From: 'Nostoc azollae' 0708
GTDB taxonomy: Bacteria; Cyanobacteriota; Cyanobacteriia; Cyanobacteriales; Nostocaceae
Assembly: GCF_000196515.1 (NCBI RefSeq)
Contig: NC_014248.1
Location: forward strand, 1,225,501-1,289,500
Length of the DNA: 64,000 nt
Direction of reading: 5' to 3'
Shown here: piece after piece, positions 26,486 through 37,103 of the stretch
How the letters are laid out: each line of letters opens with the position of its first letter
How positions within the stretch are numbered: the stretch's first letter is position 1
The notes under the pieces: generated by a model
What the model saw: the letters and a program-made list of their open reading frames with translations, nothing else
Database searches by the model: none
Told to the model about the DNA's origin: nothing
Position numbers and translations under genes: made by a program

Positions 26486-27874
26486 TCATTCAGCACTGAT
26501 TTGAGTACGGGCTGCAAGAAGAGCTTGGCGAACTTGTGCAAAACCAGTACCACCGTAACTGTTGCGGGCTGCAACTACTTGATAGGGGGATATGGCTTCA
26601 TAAATATCGGCTGCAAATGCTGGGTGTATTTGTTGCCATTCTTCTAGGGTTAAGTCTTTGAGTAGTTTACCTGCGCCTATGCTCGTTTTTACTACCTTAC
26701 CTACAAGGTTGTAAGCTTCGCGGAATGGTACTCCCCGTGCGGCTAGATAGTCTGCGACATCAGTAGCGTTAGAAAAGTCTTCTGTAACTGCTTGTGCTAA
26801 TCGCTCGGGACTAAATTCTAAACCTTCTCTCAACAAAATGGTTATGGCTTCTAGACAGGCTTTGATGGTATTCACACTGTCAAATATGCCTTCTTTGTCT
26901 TCTTGCAGGTCTTTGTTATATGCCAGGGGTAGTCCCTTAATGATGACTAACATCGCCTGAAGATGACCAAAGACACGCCCGGTTTTGCCTCGTACTAGTT
27001 CTGGCACGTCGGGATTTTTCTTTTGGGGCATGATGCTGGAACCTGTGGCACAGCTATCTTTGAGGGTGACAAAGCGAAATTCTTCTGATGACCAGAGAAT
27101 GACTTCTTCTGAAAGACGGCTGAGGTGAACCATGATAATACTGGCTGCACACAGAAATTCTATGGCAAAGTCGCGATCGCTCACCCCATCCAAGCTGTTA
27201 GCATAAATTTGATCAAAATGCAATAATTTGGCGGTGTAATGTCGGTCAATGGGAAAAGTTGTTCCCGCTAAAGCACCACAACCCAAGGGTGAAATATTCA
27301 CTCGTTGATAAACATCTCCTAAGCGTTCCAGGTCTCGTTGTGCCATCTGAAAGTATGCCAGGAGGTGGTGCGCTAAACTGACGGGTTGGGCGCGTTGGAG
27401 GTGAGTATAACCAGGAATCAGGGTTTCAATATTTTTTTCAGCTATGTCGAGTAAGACGGCTTGAAATTCCCGTAAATGCTGGCGGATTTGTTGGATTTGG
27501 TCACGGAGGTAGAGTCTAGTATCAGTGCCTACTTGGTCATTACGAGAACGGGCGGTATGTAGCTTTTTACCGACATCACCAGCAATTTCTGTAAGTCGCT
27601 TTTCAACAGCAAAATGCACATCTTCTGCATCAATACCAGGCTGAAATTTGCCCTGTCGGTATTCTTGCCGAATTTTATCTAAACCTGTAACTAATTGCTT
27701 TGCTTCTTCTGGGGAAATAATCCCTGTATGAGCCAACATTTGAGCATGAGCTTGAGAACCAGTAATATCATACTCTATGAGTTCAATGTCAAAGCTTATA
27801 CTAGCATTAAAACGTGCAATCGCTGGATGTAGTGTAGATTCAAACCGCTGGCTCCAAGTTTGTTTTTCGGTCAT
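26486..27874 (-). CDS. argH: Argininosuccinate lyase
   Basis: Cleaves argininosuccinate to arginine and fumarate, the last step of arginine synthesis. 462 residues; the fumarase/aspartase-superfamily signature [12 protein letters not shown] is present near residue 283-294, with [15 protein letters not shown] near 108 and [13 protein letters not shown] near 160 contributing the catalytic residues. Arginine is a substrate for cyanophycin synthetase encoded at 34.4 kb, though the genes are not linked in one operon. Confidence 0.97.
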   Translation of the reverse strand: MTEKQTWSQRFESTLHPAIARFNASISFDIELIEYDITGSQAHAQMLAHTGIISPEEAKQLVTGLDKIRQEYRQGKFQPGIDAEDVHFAVEKRLTEIAGDVGKKLHTARSRNDQVGTDTRLYLRDQIQQIRQHLREFQAVLLDIAEKNIETLIPGYTHLQRAQPVSLAHHLLAYFQMAQRDLERLGDVYQRVNISPLGCGALAGTTFPIDRHYTAKLLHFDQIYANSLDGVSDRDFAIEFLCAASIIMVHLSRLSEEVILWSSEEFRFVTLKDSCATGSSIMPQKKNPDVPELVRGKTGRVFGHLQAMLVIIKGLPLAYNKDLQEDKEGIFDSVNTIKACLEAITILLREGLEFSPERLAQAVTEDFSNATDVADYLAARGVPFREAYNLVGKVVKTSIGAGKLLKDLTLEEWQQIHPAFAADIYEAISPYQVVAARNSYGGTGFAQVRQALLAARTQISAE

Positions 27875-27965
27875 AAATTAGAAAGAAGAGGAAATAAAAA
27901 ATTGCGATTTTAGATTTTGAATTAATATAAATCCAAAATCTAAAATCTAAAATCTAAAAATCTAT

Positions 27966-28244
27966 TTAACCGTAACTGCTTAAACCCTTAAGAAGATAGC
28001 CGATAATCATACCAATAAACGTCGCCCAAATTTGGCCACTTTTGACAAAATTATTCCAACTACGTTGCATCTGACCTAAAATATCCGGATCTTTAATATC
28101 CCTGTAATCACCAACTAGGAAAAAATGGGTATGATCACTAATGGGGAAACTGAGATGGAAGTGCAGGTTGCCCAAGAGGGAAAATACTGTATCGTTCAAA
28201 TGTTCCATAACTTTATGACCAAAGAATTGATAAACTATTCCCAA
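27966..28244 (-). CDS. Conserved small membrane-anchored protein of unknown function
   Basis: 92 residues; unrecognised. The middle part HLNDTVFSLLGNLHFHLSFP is polar-hydrophobic, and a single C-terminal membrane segment (IWATFIGMIIGYLLKGL) ends the protein. An internal Met (residue 13) gives an 80-residue alternative. Lies between argH and larB, all on the minus strand. Confidence 0.5.
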   Translation of the reverse strand: MGIVYQFFGHKVMEHLNDTVFSLLGNLHFHLSFPISDHTHFFLVGDYRDIKDPDILGQMQRSWNNFVKSGQIWATFIGMIIGYLLKGLSSYG

Positions 28245-28310
28245 AAATGGTAGTAACTCATCTCATATCAAATAACCGCAATTATACACAGCATTTATTT
28301 TATTTTCTGA

Positions 28311-29189
28311 CTAACTTTGAGATGCCAAGCGTAATTTATCGGAAGTTCGCAAAATTTGTCCTGCTAAAATTGCTGCACCAAAACCATTATCTATATTAAC
28401 CACACCCACTCCGGCTGCACAAGAGTTAAGCATTGTCAATAAAGGAGCTAAACCAGAAAAACTTGCACCATAGCCGATGCTAGTAGGAACAGCAATGACG
28501 GGACAATCTACTAAACCTGCTACCACACTAGGTAAAGCCCCTTCCATACCTGCAACAACAATTAACACAGATGAGGACTCTAGTAAGTGACGGTTACTAA
28601 GTAAACGGTGAATTCCAGCTACACCCACATCCAAAAGACGGTGGACATGGAAACCAGAAAGTTCTGCTGTGACTGCGGCTTCTTCCGCTACAGGTAAATC
28701 AGCCGTTCCCGCAGAGAGAATACCGATTTGTCCAGGGAATTTGATTTCAATTTCCGAGGGTGCAATGGCACAAATTCGTGCAAATTCGTAGTATCGCAGA
28801 CCTCTAACTTTTTTTTGCAGTTCAGTGTAAACCGACTGCTCAATACGTGTAGCTATAACTACATGGTTCTGCTGACGCATCACGGACATAATCTGCACAA
28901 TTTGATCAATAGTTTTACCTTGTCCCCAAATGACTTCTGGAAAACCGGTTCTTAATTGACGGTGGTTATCTATTTTGGCAAACTCACCTACAGATTCATA
29001 AGATAAGTCTTTGAGTGAGTCGAATGCTATATCTGGGGTAATTTTACCATCAGCAACCGCTTCCAGGAGCGATCGCAAAGCTTCAGGTTGAGTCACAGCA
29101 ATTGTGGTAATTGGTAATTGGTGATTGGTGATTGGTGATTGGTGATTGGTGATTGGTGATTGATAAATTTTTAATCTGTCACCTGTCAC
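28311..29189 (-). CDS. larB: LarB-like nickel-pincer cofactor biosynthesis carboxylase
   Basis: LarB carboxylates nicotinic acid adenine dinucleotide and hydrolyses its phosphoanhydride in the synthesis of the nickel-pincer nucleotide of lactate racemase. The N-terminal part (LRSLLEAVADGKITPDIAFD) and the PurE-like domain (GIHRLLSNRHLLESSSVLIV VAGMEGALPSVVAGLVDCPV IAVPTSIGYG) are intact. The first 30 residues come from a heptamer repeat array, so the true start is uncertain: the conserved region begins near TTIAVTQPEAL, and GTG for the Val in AVTQ is possible. A LarC or LarE gene was not seen in the window. Confidence 0.85.
   Translation of the reverse strand: MTGDRLKIYQSPITNHQSPITNHQLPITTIAVTQPEALRSLLEAVADGKITPDIAFDSLKDLSYESVGEFAKIDNHRQLRTGFPEVIWGQGKTIDQIVQIMSVMRQQNHVVIATRIEQSVYTELQKKVRGLRYYEFARICAIAPSEIEIKFPGQIGILSAGTADLPVAEEAAVTAELSGFHVHRLLDVGVAGIHRLLSNRHLLESSSVLIVVAGMEGALPSVVAGLVDCPVIAVPTSIGYGASFSGLAPLLTMLNSCAAGVGVVNIDNGFGAAILAGQILRTSDKLRLASQS
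29108..29162. repeat. Heptamer tandem repeat (GATTGGT)n inside the apparent larB N terminus
   Basis: About seven units of GATTGGT read as (SPITNHQ)n on the minus strand in the apparent larB start. It is the same unit as at 8529-8568. The repetition makes the upstream initiation codon of larB ambiguous and may represent expansion into the gene 5' end. Confidence 0.85.
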
Positions 29190-29211
29190 CTGTCACCTGT
29201 CACCTGTCACC
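29176..29211. repeat. Heptamer tandem repeat (TGTCACC)n between larB and the ABC lipoprotein gene
   Basis: Five head-to-tail units of TGTCACC end at the stop of the substrate-binding protein gene. A different heptamer from the GATTGGT array 14 bp away, so two unrelated arrays lie side by side. Confidence 0.8.
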
Positions 29212-30995
29212 TATTTTGTAATTTTAATTTCATGAATGTTCCAAAATGGACCACCCAAAGCAGAAAATCTAATTCCCTGAAAACGGTTTCGGATTGCGTA
29301 AAGAGAATAGGGATTTACTAAGTAAATAAATGGTAAATTCTCCTGTGTTAATCGTTGAACTTCTGCATAAATTTCTGTCACCTTTGCTTCATCAAGTTCC
29401 TGTGCGCCTTGAATATAAAATTCATGAATCTTCGCTTCCCATGGTGAAACTTTCCACCCTTCTATTGGTTTTTGTCCTGGTTGGGGTTTTTGATTAAACA
29501 TATGTAATCCACCTTCAGTAGACCATACATTGGCCCCATCATTTGGTTCTAATCCACCAGTCAAACCGAGTAAAGAAGCTTCCCAATCTAAAGTATTAGA
29601 TAGCTTATCTATAAAAGTATTCCATGCTAAAGGAGTAAAATCAACTTGGATACCAACTTTACTCAAATCCTGTTTAATTTGTGAACCCATTGCTTCACGA
29701 ATCTTGTTACCAGCATTGGTAAGTAAAGCAAACCTAACATGGTTTCCTTGAGCATCTTCTAGCTGATTTTGAGCATTGTATTTAAACCCAGATCTGAGTA
29801 ATAATTCCTTAGATTTTTCGGGATTATAGTTATAAACTTTTAGTCCTGCTTCTGGAGAAAGGTAATAGGGACTCTGCACAGAAATGGGTGAATTTTGCGG
29901 TTTACCCAAACCACGAAATGTATTATTAATCATGGTTCGTCTATCAATTGCATAAGCTACAGCTTGGCGAAAATCTACATTATTAAACCAACGTGATTTA
30001 ATTGGGTCTATGAGTAATTTACCGTTTCTTTTTCCTTGATTCAAATTAAAAAGCACAAAACTTGTACTTGTAGAAGGTCCTCCATTATAAATTTGGAAAT
30101 CACCTTGTTTTTCTTGTACCTTTAATAAAGAAAAATAGTCTGGTGCTACCCCCACAGCATCTAAACCACTAGAACGAAATTGTAATAAAGAAGTATCCGT
30201 TGATTCGACAATTTGCCAAACAATACGTTCAATATAAGGTTGGAGTTTACCTTGAGCATCTTTACGCCAATAATAGGGATTACGCCGGAGAATTACCCGC
30301 TGACTAGTATCGTAACGTTCCAGCTTGAAGGGACCATTAACAATTATTTGTTCAGGTGGAGTATCAATACCCCATGTTGTCAGAAATTTAGGTTTTCCGT
30401 CTTGGTCTTTAGTTTGTAAAGATTCTCGTAAGGCATGAGCAGGTAAAATAGGTACACCAGAGTTTTGTAAAAAAGGTCTAAAAGGTTCTGGTATGCTAAA
30501 TTCTACCCGTCTTTTATCAATTTTTTTAATACTGGGAAATTTGCCATCCTTCCCAATTCTCAAAATATCTCTAACGTCTGTTGGTATGGCTTCATTCAGA
30601 TAAATATCATTATAAGTAAATACAACATCATCAGATGTGAGTGGTTGTCCATCAGACCATTTTAAATTATTGCGCAGAGTGAAAGTAATCTTTAATTTAT
30701 CCTCAGAAATTTCCCATGATTCTGCTAAATTTGGTTCAAGTTTACCAGTGATAGGATTTTGGTTAAGCAATCCTTCATAAGTATATCCAAAAATATTATT
30801 TGCATCAGAATTAAGAGCATAGTTAAAGGTTTTCGGATCGCTGAGAATACTGGTTACTAATTGTGGTACTTGTGCGGCGCTAGTTTTTAGTTTAGTTGGA
30901 TTACAAGCAGTAATTGTCAGGGCTGTAAACGAAAGGAGGCTGATAAGCAAGAAAAAGCGTTTTGTGTAACTGAGTATTTTTTCAGTAAATGTCAT
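29211..30995 (-). CDS. ABC transporter substrate-binding lipoprotein, peptide/nickel (SBP_bac_5) family
   Basis: Periplasmic solute-binding protein for oligopeptides or related ligands. 594 residues. The N terminus has a lipoprotein signal peptide (FFLLISLLSFTALTITACNP, cleavage before Cys at about 31). Family-5 patterns follow: LTSDDVVFTYNDI, YGYWR-like YYWRKDAQGKL, DFRQAVAYAIDRRTMINNTF and LWST-like NVWSTEGG. No permease or ATPase gene is adjacent, so its partner complex is encoded elsewhere or shared. Confidence 0.88.
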   Translation of the reverse strand: MTFTEKILSYTKRFFLLISLLSFTALTITACNPTKLKTSAAQVPQLVTSILSDPKTFNYALNSDANNIFGYTYEGLLNQNPITGKLEPNLAESWEISEDKLKITFTLRNNLKWSDGQPLTSDDVVFTYNDIYLNEAIPTDVRDILRIGKDGKFPSIKKIDKRRVEFSIPEPFRPFLQNSGVPILPAHALRESLQTKDQDGKPKFLTTWGIDTPPEQIIVNGPFKLERYDTSQRVILRRNPYYWRKDAQGKLQPYIERIVWQIVESTDTSLLQFRSSGLDAVGVAPDYFSLLKVQEKQGDFQIYNGGPSTSTSFVLFNLNQGKRNGKLLIDPIKSRWFNNVDFRQAVAYAIDRRTMINNTFRGLGKPQNSPISVQSPYYLSPEAGLKVYNYNPEKSKELLLRSGFKYNAQNQLEDAQGNHVRFALLTNAGNKIREAMGSQIKQDLSKVGIQVDFTPLAWNTFIDKLSNTLDWEASLLGLTGGLEPNDGANVWSTEGGLHMFNQKPQPGQKPIEGWKVSPWEAKIHEFYIQGAQELDEAKVTEIYAEVQRLTQENLPFIYLVNPYSLYAIRNRFQGIRFSALGGPFWNIHEIKITK

Positions 30996-31432
30996 AATTT
31001 CACTAATATAAATATTATTTAGGTTAATGAAGGAGAATTACACCAGCCAATAAATTGCTGTCATAGGTGCTGATAGTCTTAGCATTTTCTAACTCTAATG
31101 CTCTATTTTGTGTTATGCCATCTTTAGATTTAAAACTAGTGATATTGTCTAATTCAGCCAGCATTGCAAAACTAACTTTTGTAGAGTTGTGTCAATATAA
31201 CTGTGTTAATTTCGATAAATTAGTTTTTTTCCGCTCTGTATTTTTCTCTTTTTATATCAACCAATAGTTCTATTTGCTGATATTTATCTAATACGACAAT
31301 ATCTGGATCAGAGAGAGGCAATAATCTTTCTATTGTTGGCGGTGAATTAAATTCATTATTGCAAATACTGGAGATTAGCCTGATAAGTAATTCCTCCAGT
31401 TTATCTAAACTAAATATATAGCAATCCTCCTA
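30996..31432. other. Intergenic region with a degraded frame of unknown origin
   Basis: On the minus strand just after ispF a frame without ATG reads LDKLEELLIRLISSICNNEF and LLPLSDPDIVVLDKYQQIEL LVDIKREKYRAEKN before a stop near 31225. It may be a remnant of a small gene, but I cannot assign a family. The rest of the stretch holds only low-complexity AT-rich DNA. Confidence 0.3.
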
Positions 31433-31921
31433 TTAATCACTTGCTACTAACAAAACTACAGCATACGCACAAATCCCTTCTTCTCTACCAGTTGATCCTA
31501 ATTTTTCATTAGTAGTAGCTTTCACACTAACTTGATTTGGTTCTAGTTCTAAAACGGCTACTAATTTATCCCGCATTTTGGCAATATGTGGTTTTAGTTT
31601 CGGACGTTCAGCCACAACTACAGAATCAATATTTCCTATTTTCCAACCTTGGTCACGAATTAACTGATGTACTTGTTTTAATAATACAAGACTATCAGCC
31701 CCAGCCCATTGGGGATCGCTAGGCGGGAAATAATGACCTATATCTCCTAAAGATAATGCTCCCAGCATCGCGTCCATGATGGCGTGGGTTAGGACATCAG
31801 CATCACTATGTCCTAATAACCCCAGTTCATGAGGAATGTGAATACCGCCTAAAATCAAATTCCGATCGCTCACCAATCTGTGAATATCGTAGCCGTTACC
31901 GATTCTGATGTTCATAGTCAT
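31433..31921 (-). CDS. ispF: 2-C-methyl-D-erythritol 2,4-cyclodiphosphate synthase
   Basis: Fifth step of the MEP isoprenoid pathway, feeding carotenoid and chlorophyll phytol synthesis. 162 residues with the metal-binding [26 protein letters not shown], and the C-terminal [20 protein letters not shown]. All expected residues (D-x-H, His of GHSDAD) are present. It is followed in the same direction after trmD and is about 87 bp downstream of it. Confidence 0.96.
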   Translation of the reverse strand: MTMNIRIGNGYDIHRLVSDRNLILGGIHIPHELGLLGHSDADVLTHAIMDAMLGALSLGDIGHYFPPSDPQWAGADSLVLLKQVHQLIRDQGWKIGNIDSVVVAERPKLKPHIAKMRDKLVAVLELEPNQVSVKATTNEKLGSTGREEGICAYAVVLLVASD

Positions 31922-31960
31922 TAGTCATTAGTCATTGGTCATTGGTCATTGGTCATTGGT
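31915..31960. repeat. Heptamer tandem repeat (TCATTGG)n at the ispF start
   Basis: About six units (TCATTAG, later TCATTGG) run into the ispF start codon. This is a third short-repeat array in the window that touches a gene boundary. Confidence 0.8.
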
Positions 31961-32007
31961 AAGACGTGGAACATTAATTTCCCCAATTTACTGTTAACTG
32001 TTAACTG

Positions 32008-32718
32008 TTAACTGTCACCTGTACCCTGTTCTCTCTCTTCTTGCCATTTTTGCAGTAAATCCGGACGGCGCAAAGCTGTGCGCTCAAGTTGTTGGTGGAA
32101 ACGCCATTTAGCAATTTCCGCATGGTTTCCACTCAATAACACATCTGGTACTTTCCACCCCCGAAAATTGGCTGGACGAGTGTACTGAGGAAAATCCAAT
32201 AATCCCTCTTCAAAACTTTCTGCTTTTAGAGATTCCTCCTTACCTACCGTCCCTGGTAGTAAACGTACTACTCCATTCAGCAAAGCCATAGCCGGAATTT
32301 CCCCACCAGTTAAAATAAAATCACCCAAAGATACCTCACGAGTGACCAAGTTCAGCACTCTATCATCTACCCCTTCATAGTGACCACAAATCACCACCAA
32401 TTGGTCGTAATTCGTGGACAAATCGCGCAACAGGGGTTGATTGATGGTTTTACCTTGGGGACTCATTAAAATCACATCTCGCCGGGCTAGGGATGGTAGC
32501 GACTCCACAGCAGCAAAAATAGGTTCAGGCTTCATTAGCATCCCCACACCTCCACCGTAAGGTTCATCATCGACCTTACGATGTTTATCAGTGGTAAAGT
32601 CCCTGGGGTTAACCAAATGTACCTGAGCAATCTGTCTGGCTAGAGCTTTACTTAACAGCCCAGAACTGAGAACCGAGCTAAAACAGTCAGGAAAAAGCGT
32701 AACTATATCAAAACGCAC
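32008..32718 (-). CDS. trmD: tRNA (guanine-N1)-methyltransferase
   Basis: Methylates G37 of tRNAs to prevent frameshifting. 236 residues of the SPOUT fold; the trefoil-knot and substrate motifs KHRKVDDEPYGGGVGMLMKP, VICGHYEGVDDRV and SLGDFILTGGE are intact. It is not linked here to rpsP and rimM as in many bacteria, although rpsP is 30 kb away. Confidence 0.96.
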   Translation of the reverse strand: MRFDIVTLFPDCFSSVLSSGLLSKALARQIAQVHLVNPRDFTTDKHRKVDDEPYGGGVGMLMKPEPIFAAVESLPSLARRDVILMSPQGKTINQPLLRDLSTNYDQLVVICGHYEGVDDRVLNLVTREVSLGDFILTGGEIPAMALLNGVVRLLPGTVGKEESLKAESFEEGLLDFPQYTRPANFRGWKVPDVLLSGNHAEIAKWRFHQQLERTALRRPDLLQKWQEEREQGTGDS

Positions 32719-33361
32719 AGTAATTCGTATTCAATGACACTAATCTAAGATTGGAACATTTAACGTAAATTTCTGGTTAACGTCAGTTACCAAAGAAGCT
32801 AAGAGGGAAAAGGCAGAAGAGTGTGAACTTTTAATTTTTAATAGTTTCTCCCCTTAAACCCTACACCTTAAACCCTACACCCTCTTCTTGATCTTGATCA
32901 ACAGTATCTAAAATTACTAAAACTCTTGGGTTTTTGGTGCGTTCAAAAATTTTTCTAATTTTTGTAATTACTTAATTTATGTTTAAATATTGTCACAACT
33001 AAATTTAAATTAATAATCCAACCCAAGTTAACAACTTCCAGGAGGCATCGTGTGGGTTAACGAAAAAATTGGGATGGCTTGTGCTGAGCCAATCTCCAAA
33101 AAGTGTCCTCTCAAAAAAGCAAAGGGCGAAAATCAACAGGCTATTAAACCTTGTTAAATTTACCTGAAGTTGTTGACAGGAGCTAATAACCTGTTGAATG
33201 CAACCCCTAAATTTGTACGCCAGGCTCTGGCGGAATTTACGCCCGTGGACAAGAAACCCTCTCCGTGGTTCTGGTGGAAGCGGGAAATAAACAGCAATGT
33301 ATGGCTTGCGCCACGCTGCGCTATCAGCATTGTATAAGTTTTATGGAGCAGCAGAAACACA
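32719..33361. other. Intergenic region upstream of cphB, probable promoter region
   Basis: 643 bp with no recognisable gene on either strand. It includes the T-rich stretch around 32935-32990, the partially palindromic GTTAACAACTTCCAGGAGGC at about 33019, and a later AT-poor part. It must hold the cphBA promoter. I could not identify a clear NtcA-type site (GTA-N8-TAC) by eye. Confidence 0.35.
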
Positions 33362-34225
33362 ATGCAGCAATTAAAAGCTAAATCGCTGGAAATGAGGACA
33401 CCCCAAGCAACCAAAACCGCCGTTCTAGTTATCGGAGGCGCAGAAGACAAAGTTCACGGACGCGAAATCCTGCGGACTTTTGTTGCTCGTGCTGGTGCTA
33501 GTAAGGCGTATATTACAATTATTCCATCCGCCTCCCGCGAACCGGCTATCATCGGTGGTCGGTATATTCGCATTTTTGAAGAAATGGGTGCTGAAAAAGT
33601 TGAGATTTTAGACATTCGCGAACGTGAACAATGCGACAGTTCTCAAATTAAAGCATCTCTAGAAGCTTGTACTGGGGTCTTTTTAACAGGAGGAGACCAA
33701 TTACGTCTGTGTGGAGTTCTGTCTGATACAGCTGCAATGGATATTATCCGGCAGCGGGTAAGAGCAGGACAACTAACCTTAGCAGGAACCAGTGCAGGCG
33801 CTGCGGTAATGGGACATCATATGATTGCAGGTGGTGGAAGTGGTGAAACACCGAATCGTTCCCTAGTCGATATGGCAACGGGCTTAGGATTTATTCCTGA
33901 AGTCATAGTGGATCAACATTTCCATAACCGGAATCGCATGGGGAGACTTGTAAGTGCGATCGCAGCACATCCTGACCGTCTAGGCATTGGCATTGATGAA
34001 GACACTTGTGCTGTGTTTGAACGCGATGGTTGGTTACAAGTTATGGGTAAAGGCAGTGTTACCATTGTTGACCCCACAGAACTTACCCATACGAACGAAC
34101 CCCTTGTTAGTGCTAATGAACCATTAACAGTGCATAATTTACGCCTACATATCCTCAGTTACGGAGATCGTTTCCATCTTTACCAACGTACTGTTTTACC
34201 TGCTGTGCATCGGATCTCCAGCTGA
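33362..34225 (+). CDS. cphB: Cyanophycinase
   Basis: Serine exopeptidase (family S51) that degrades cyanophycin to beta-aspartyl-arginine dipeptides. 287 residues. The nucleophile is in GTSAGAAVMG; GGDQLRLCG and VDQHFHNRNRMGRL also match. The first residues (MQQLKAKSLEMRTPQ) may be over-extended; an ATG 10 codons later starts MRTPQATKTAVLVIGGAED. It precedes cphA by about 170 bp with no terminator between, consistent with a cphB-cphA transcript. Confidence 0.95.
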   Translation: MQQLKAKSLEMRTPQATKTAVLVIGGAEDKVHGREILRTFVARAGASKAYITIIPSASREPAIIGGRYIRIFEEMGAEKVEILDIREREQCDSSQIKASLEACTGVFLTGGDQLRLCGVLSDTAAMDIIRQRVRAGQLTLAGTSAGAAVMGHHMIAGGGSGETPNRSLVDMATGLGFIPEVIVDQHFHNRNRMGRLVSAIAAHPDRLGIGIDEDTCAVFERDGWLQVMGKGSVTIVDPTELTHTNEPLVSANEPLTVHNLRLHILSYGDRFHLYQRTVLPAVHRISS

Positions 34226-34397
34226 CGGGATACAGTATCTGAGGTTACACTGATTTGACCGCACTTGATTTCTTACTGCCCAAAATATTGGACTAAATAC
34301 TATCTGAAAAGAAAAAACTGTTCATGACAAACAGTTTAGCGGTCAATTCCAGTAAGAAACTAGAATTTTGGTTCCGAATCTCCATCTACCTATTCCC

Positions 34398-37100
34398 ATG
34401 AGAATCCTCAAGATCCAGACCTTACGCGGCCCAAACTATTGGAGCATTCGACGCCATAAGCTGATCGTCATGCGCCTTGATCTAGAAAACCTTGTGGAAA
34501 CGCCCTCAAATGAAATCGCTGGCTTTTATGAAGGATTAGTTGAGGCGCTGCCAAGTCTGGAGGGTCATTATTGCTCTCCTGGCTGTCGTGGTGGTTTTTT
34601 GATGCGGGTACGAGAAGGCACTATGATGGGCCATATCGTAGAACACGTGGCCTTAGAACTCCAGGAATTAGCTGGAATGCACGTAGGTTTTGGCCGCACC
34701 CGTGAGACTGCCACACCTGGAGTTTACCAGGTAGTGATTGAGTACATAAATGAGGAAGCGGGACGTTATGCAGGACGTGCAGCAGTACGACTATGTCAGA
34801 GTATTGTTGATCGGGGCCGTTATCCCAAGGCAGAACTAGAGCAAGATATCCAAGACCTGAAAGACTTTAGCCGTGAAGCTTCCTTGGGTCCTTCTACAGA
34901 AGCGATCATCAAAGAAGCAGAAAAAAGAGGTATTCCCTGGATGCCTCTAGCCGCACGCTTTCTGATTCAGCTAGGCTACGGGGTCAACCAGAAGCGAATG
35001 CAGGCGACCATGACCGATAACACAGGTATTCTCGGCGTAGAATTAGCTTGTGACAAAGAAGCGACAAAACGCATTCTCGCTGCTAACGGTGTGCCAGTAC
35101 CCAGAGGCACGGTGATTAACTTCTTGGATGACTTAGAAGAATCCATTGAGTATGTTGGTGGTTATCCTATAGTCATCAAGCCCTTAGATGGTAATCATGG
35201 CCGTGGTATCACCATTGATATCAGAAGTTGGGATGAAGCTGAGGCAGCCTATGAAGCAGCCAGACAAGTTTCTCGTTCTATTATTGTGGAACGATATTAT
35301 GTCGGGCGCGACCATCGGGTATTAGTTGTAGATGGTAAAGTTGTCGCCGTAGCGGAACGAGTACCAGCCCACGTGATTGGTAATGGCAGATCCTCCATTG
35401 CTGAACTGATTACGGAAACCAACCAAGACCCAAATCGCGGAGAAGGACACGATAACGTCCTCACCAAAATTGAACTAGACCGTACTAGCTATCAGCTATT
35501 AGAACGGCAAGGCTATACCCTCAATAGCGTACCTCCCAAGGGAACTATTTGTTATTTACGGGCAACAGCCAATTTAAGTACGGGTGGTAGTGCTGTAGAC
35601 CGCACCGACGAAATTCACCCAGAAAATGTTTGGTTAGCACAACGGGTAGTGAGAATTATCGGCTTGGATATTGCCGGCTTGGATATTGTCACCACAGATA
35701 TTAGCCGTCCTCTCAGAGATGTGGATGGTGTCATTGTGGAAGTGAATGCCGCCCCTGGTTTTAGGATGCACGTCGCCCCCAGTCAGGGCATCCCCCGCAA
35801 CGTTGCTGGTGCAGTGATGGATATGCTGTTTCCCAACGAAAAACCCAGCCGGATTCCCATTCTCACCGTTACAGGTACCAATGGCAAAACTACTACGACT
35901 CGTCTGTTAGCACATATTTATAGGCAAACAAAGAAGGTTGTAGGTTATACCACTACAGATGGAACATACATCGGTGATTACTTGGTAGAAGCTGGAGACA
36001 ACACAGGTCCCCAAAGTGCCCATGTAATCCTGCAAGACCCAACTGTAGAAGTAGCGGTATTAGAATCGGCTCGTGGCGGTATTCTCCGTTCTGGCTTAGG
36101 TTTTGAATCTGCCAATGTGGGTGTGGTGTTAAATGTTGCCGCAGATCATTTAGGCATCGGCGATATTGATACCATTGAACAATTAGCTAATCTGAAAAGT
36201 GTAGTCGCAGAAGCTGTATTCCCTGATGGCTATGCCGTTCTTAATGCCGATGATCACCGCGTTGCGGCGATGTCAGAAAAGACAAAAGCGAATATTGCCT
36301 ACTTCACTATGAACCCAGATTCGGATTTAGTGCGAAAGCATATCCAAAAGGGAGGAGTGGCAGCAGTGTATGAAAATGGCTATCTGTCAATTGTCAAAGG
36401 TGATTGGACACACCGCATAGAAAGAGCAGAAAATATACCCTTAACGATGGGTGGAAAAGCGCCATTTATGATTGCTAATGCTTTAGCAGCAAGTTTAGCA
36501 GCTTTTGTGCAGAACGTGACTATTGAACAGATTCGCCCTGGTTTAAGGACTTTCCGCGCTTCAGTTAGTCAAACGCCAGGACGAATGAATTTATTTAATT
36601 TGGGTAAATACCATGCTTTGGTAGACTATGCCCATAATCCTGCTAGTTATGAAGCTTTGGGTTCTTTTGTCCGCAACTGGACAACTGGACAACGCATTGG
36701 TGTAATTGGTGGTCCTGGAGATCGCCGTGACGAAGATTTTGTTACTCTGGGTAAATTATCAGCAGATATCTTTGACTACATCCTTGTCAAGGAAGATGAC
36801 GACACCAGAGGAAGATTGCGCGGTTCTGCTTCAGATTTGATTATTCAAGGCATTACCCAAGTTAAGCCTAATTCCCGCTTTGAGTCAATTCTGGATGAAA
36901 CCCAAGCCATTAACAAAGCCTTAGATATGGCTCCCGATGGTAGTCTGGTGGTAATTTTACCAGAAAGCGTTAACAGGGCTATTAAGTTAATTAAGGTGCG
37001 GGGTGTTCAGGAAGAAATACAGCCACAAAACTCGACTACTACTATCAATGATTCACAAAATGGGGTAGCACCTTCTTCCGTGGTTAATACCCTACTCTAA
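34398..37100 (+). CDS. cphA: Cyanophycin synthetase
   Basis: Builds multi-L-arginyl-poly-L-aspartate, the nitrogen and carbon store of cyanobacteria. The 900 residues from ATG 34398 (MRILKIQTLRGPNYWSIRRH) match the usual length; an earlier ATG at 34368 would add MVPNLHLPIP, which relatives lack. The ATP-grasp domain (about 215-470; RVLVVDGKVVAVAERVPAHV, VIVEVNAAPGFRMH) adds aspartate, and the Mur-ligase-like domain from about 490 (VTGTNGKTTTTRLL) adds arginine. A terminator follows within 5 bp of the stop. Confidence 0.97.
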   Translation: MRILKIQTLRGPNYWSIRRHKLIVMRLDLENLVETPSNEIAGFYEGLVEALPSLEGHYCSPGCRGGFLMRVREGTMMGHIVEHVALELQELAGMHVGFGRTRETATPGVYQVVIEYINEEAGRYAGRAAVRLCQSIVDRGRYPKAELEQDIQDLKDFSREASLGPSTEAIIKEAEKRGIPWMPLAARFLIQLGYGVNQKRMQATMTDNTGILGVELACDKEATKRILAANGVPVPRGTVINFLDDLEESIEYVGGYPIVIKPLDGNHGRGITIDIRSWDEAEAAYEAARQVSRSIIVERYYVGRDHRVLVVDGKVVAVAERVPAHVIGNGRSSIAELITETNQDPNRGEGHDNVLTKIELDRTSYQLLERQGYTLNSVPPKGTICYLRATANLSTGGSAVDRTDEIHPENVWLAQRVVRIIGLDIAGLDIVTTDISRPLRDVDGVIVEVNAAPGFRMHVAPSQGIPRNVAGAVMDMLFPNEKPSRIPILTVTGTNGKTTTTRLLAHIYRQTKKVVGYTTTDGTYIGDYLVEAGDNTGPQSAHVILQDPTVEVAVLESARGGILRSGLGFESANVGVVLNVAADHLGIGDIDTIEQLANLKSVVAEAVFPDGYAVLNADDHRVAAMSEKTKANIAYFTMNPDSDLVRKHIQKGGVAAVYENGYLSIVKGDWTHRIERAENIPLTMGGKAPFMIANALAASLAAFVQNVTIEQIRPGLRTFRASVSQTPGRMNLFNLGKYHALVDYAHNPASYEALGSFVRNWTTGQRIGVIGGPGDRRDEDFVTLGKLSADIFDYILVKEDDDTRGRLRGSASDLIIQGITQVKPNSRFESILDETQAINKALDMAPDGSLVVILPESVNRAIKLIKVRGVQEEIQPQNSTTTINDSQNGVAPSSVVNTLL

Positions 37101-37103
37101 TTT

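Noticed and set aside
34368-34397. Upstream ATG for cphA (adds MVPNLHLPIP)
   Set aside because: The family begins MRILKIQTLRGPNYW; the extra ten residues are not conserved, so 34398 was used.
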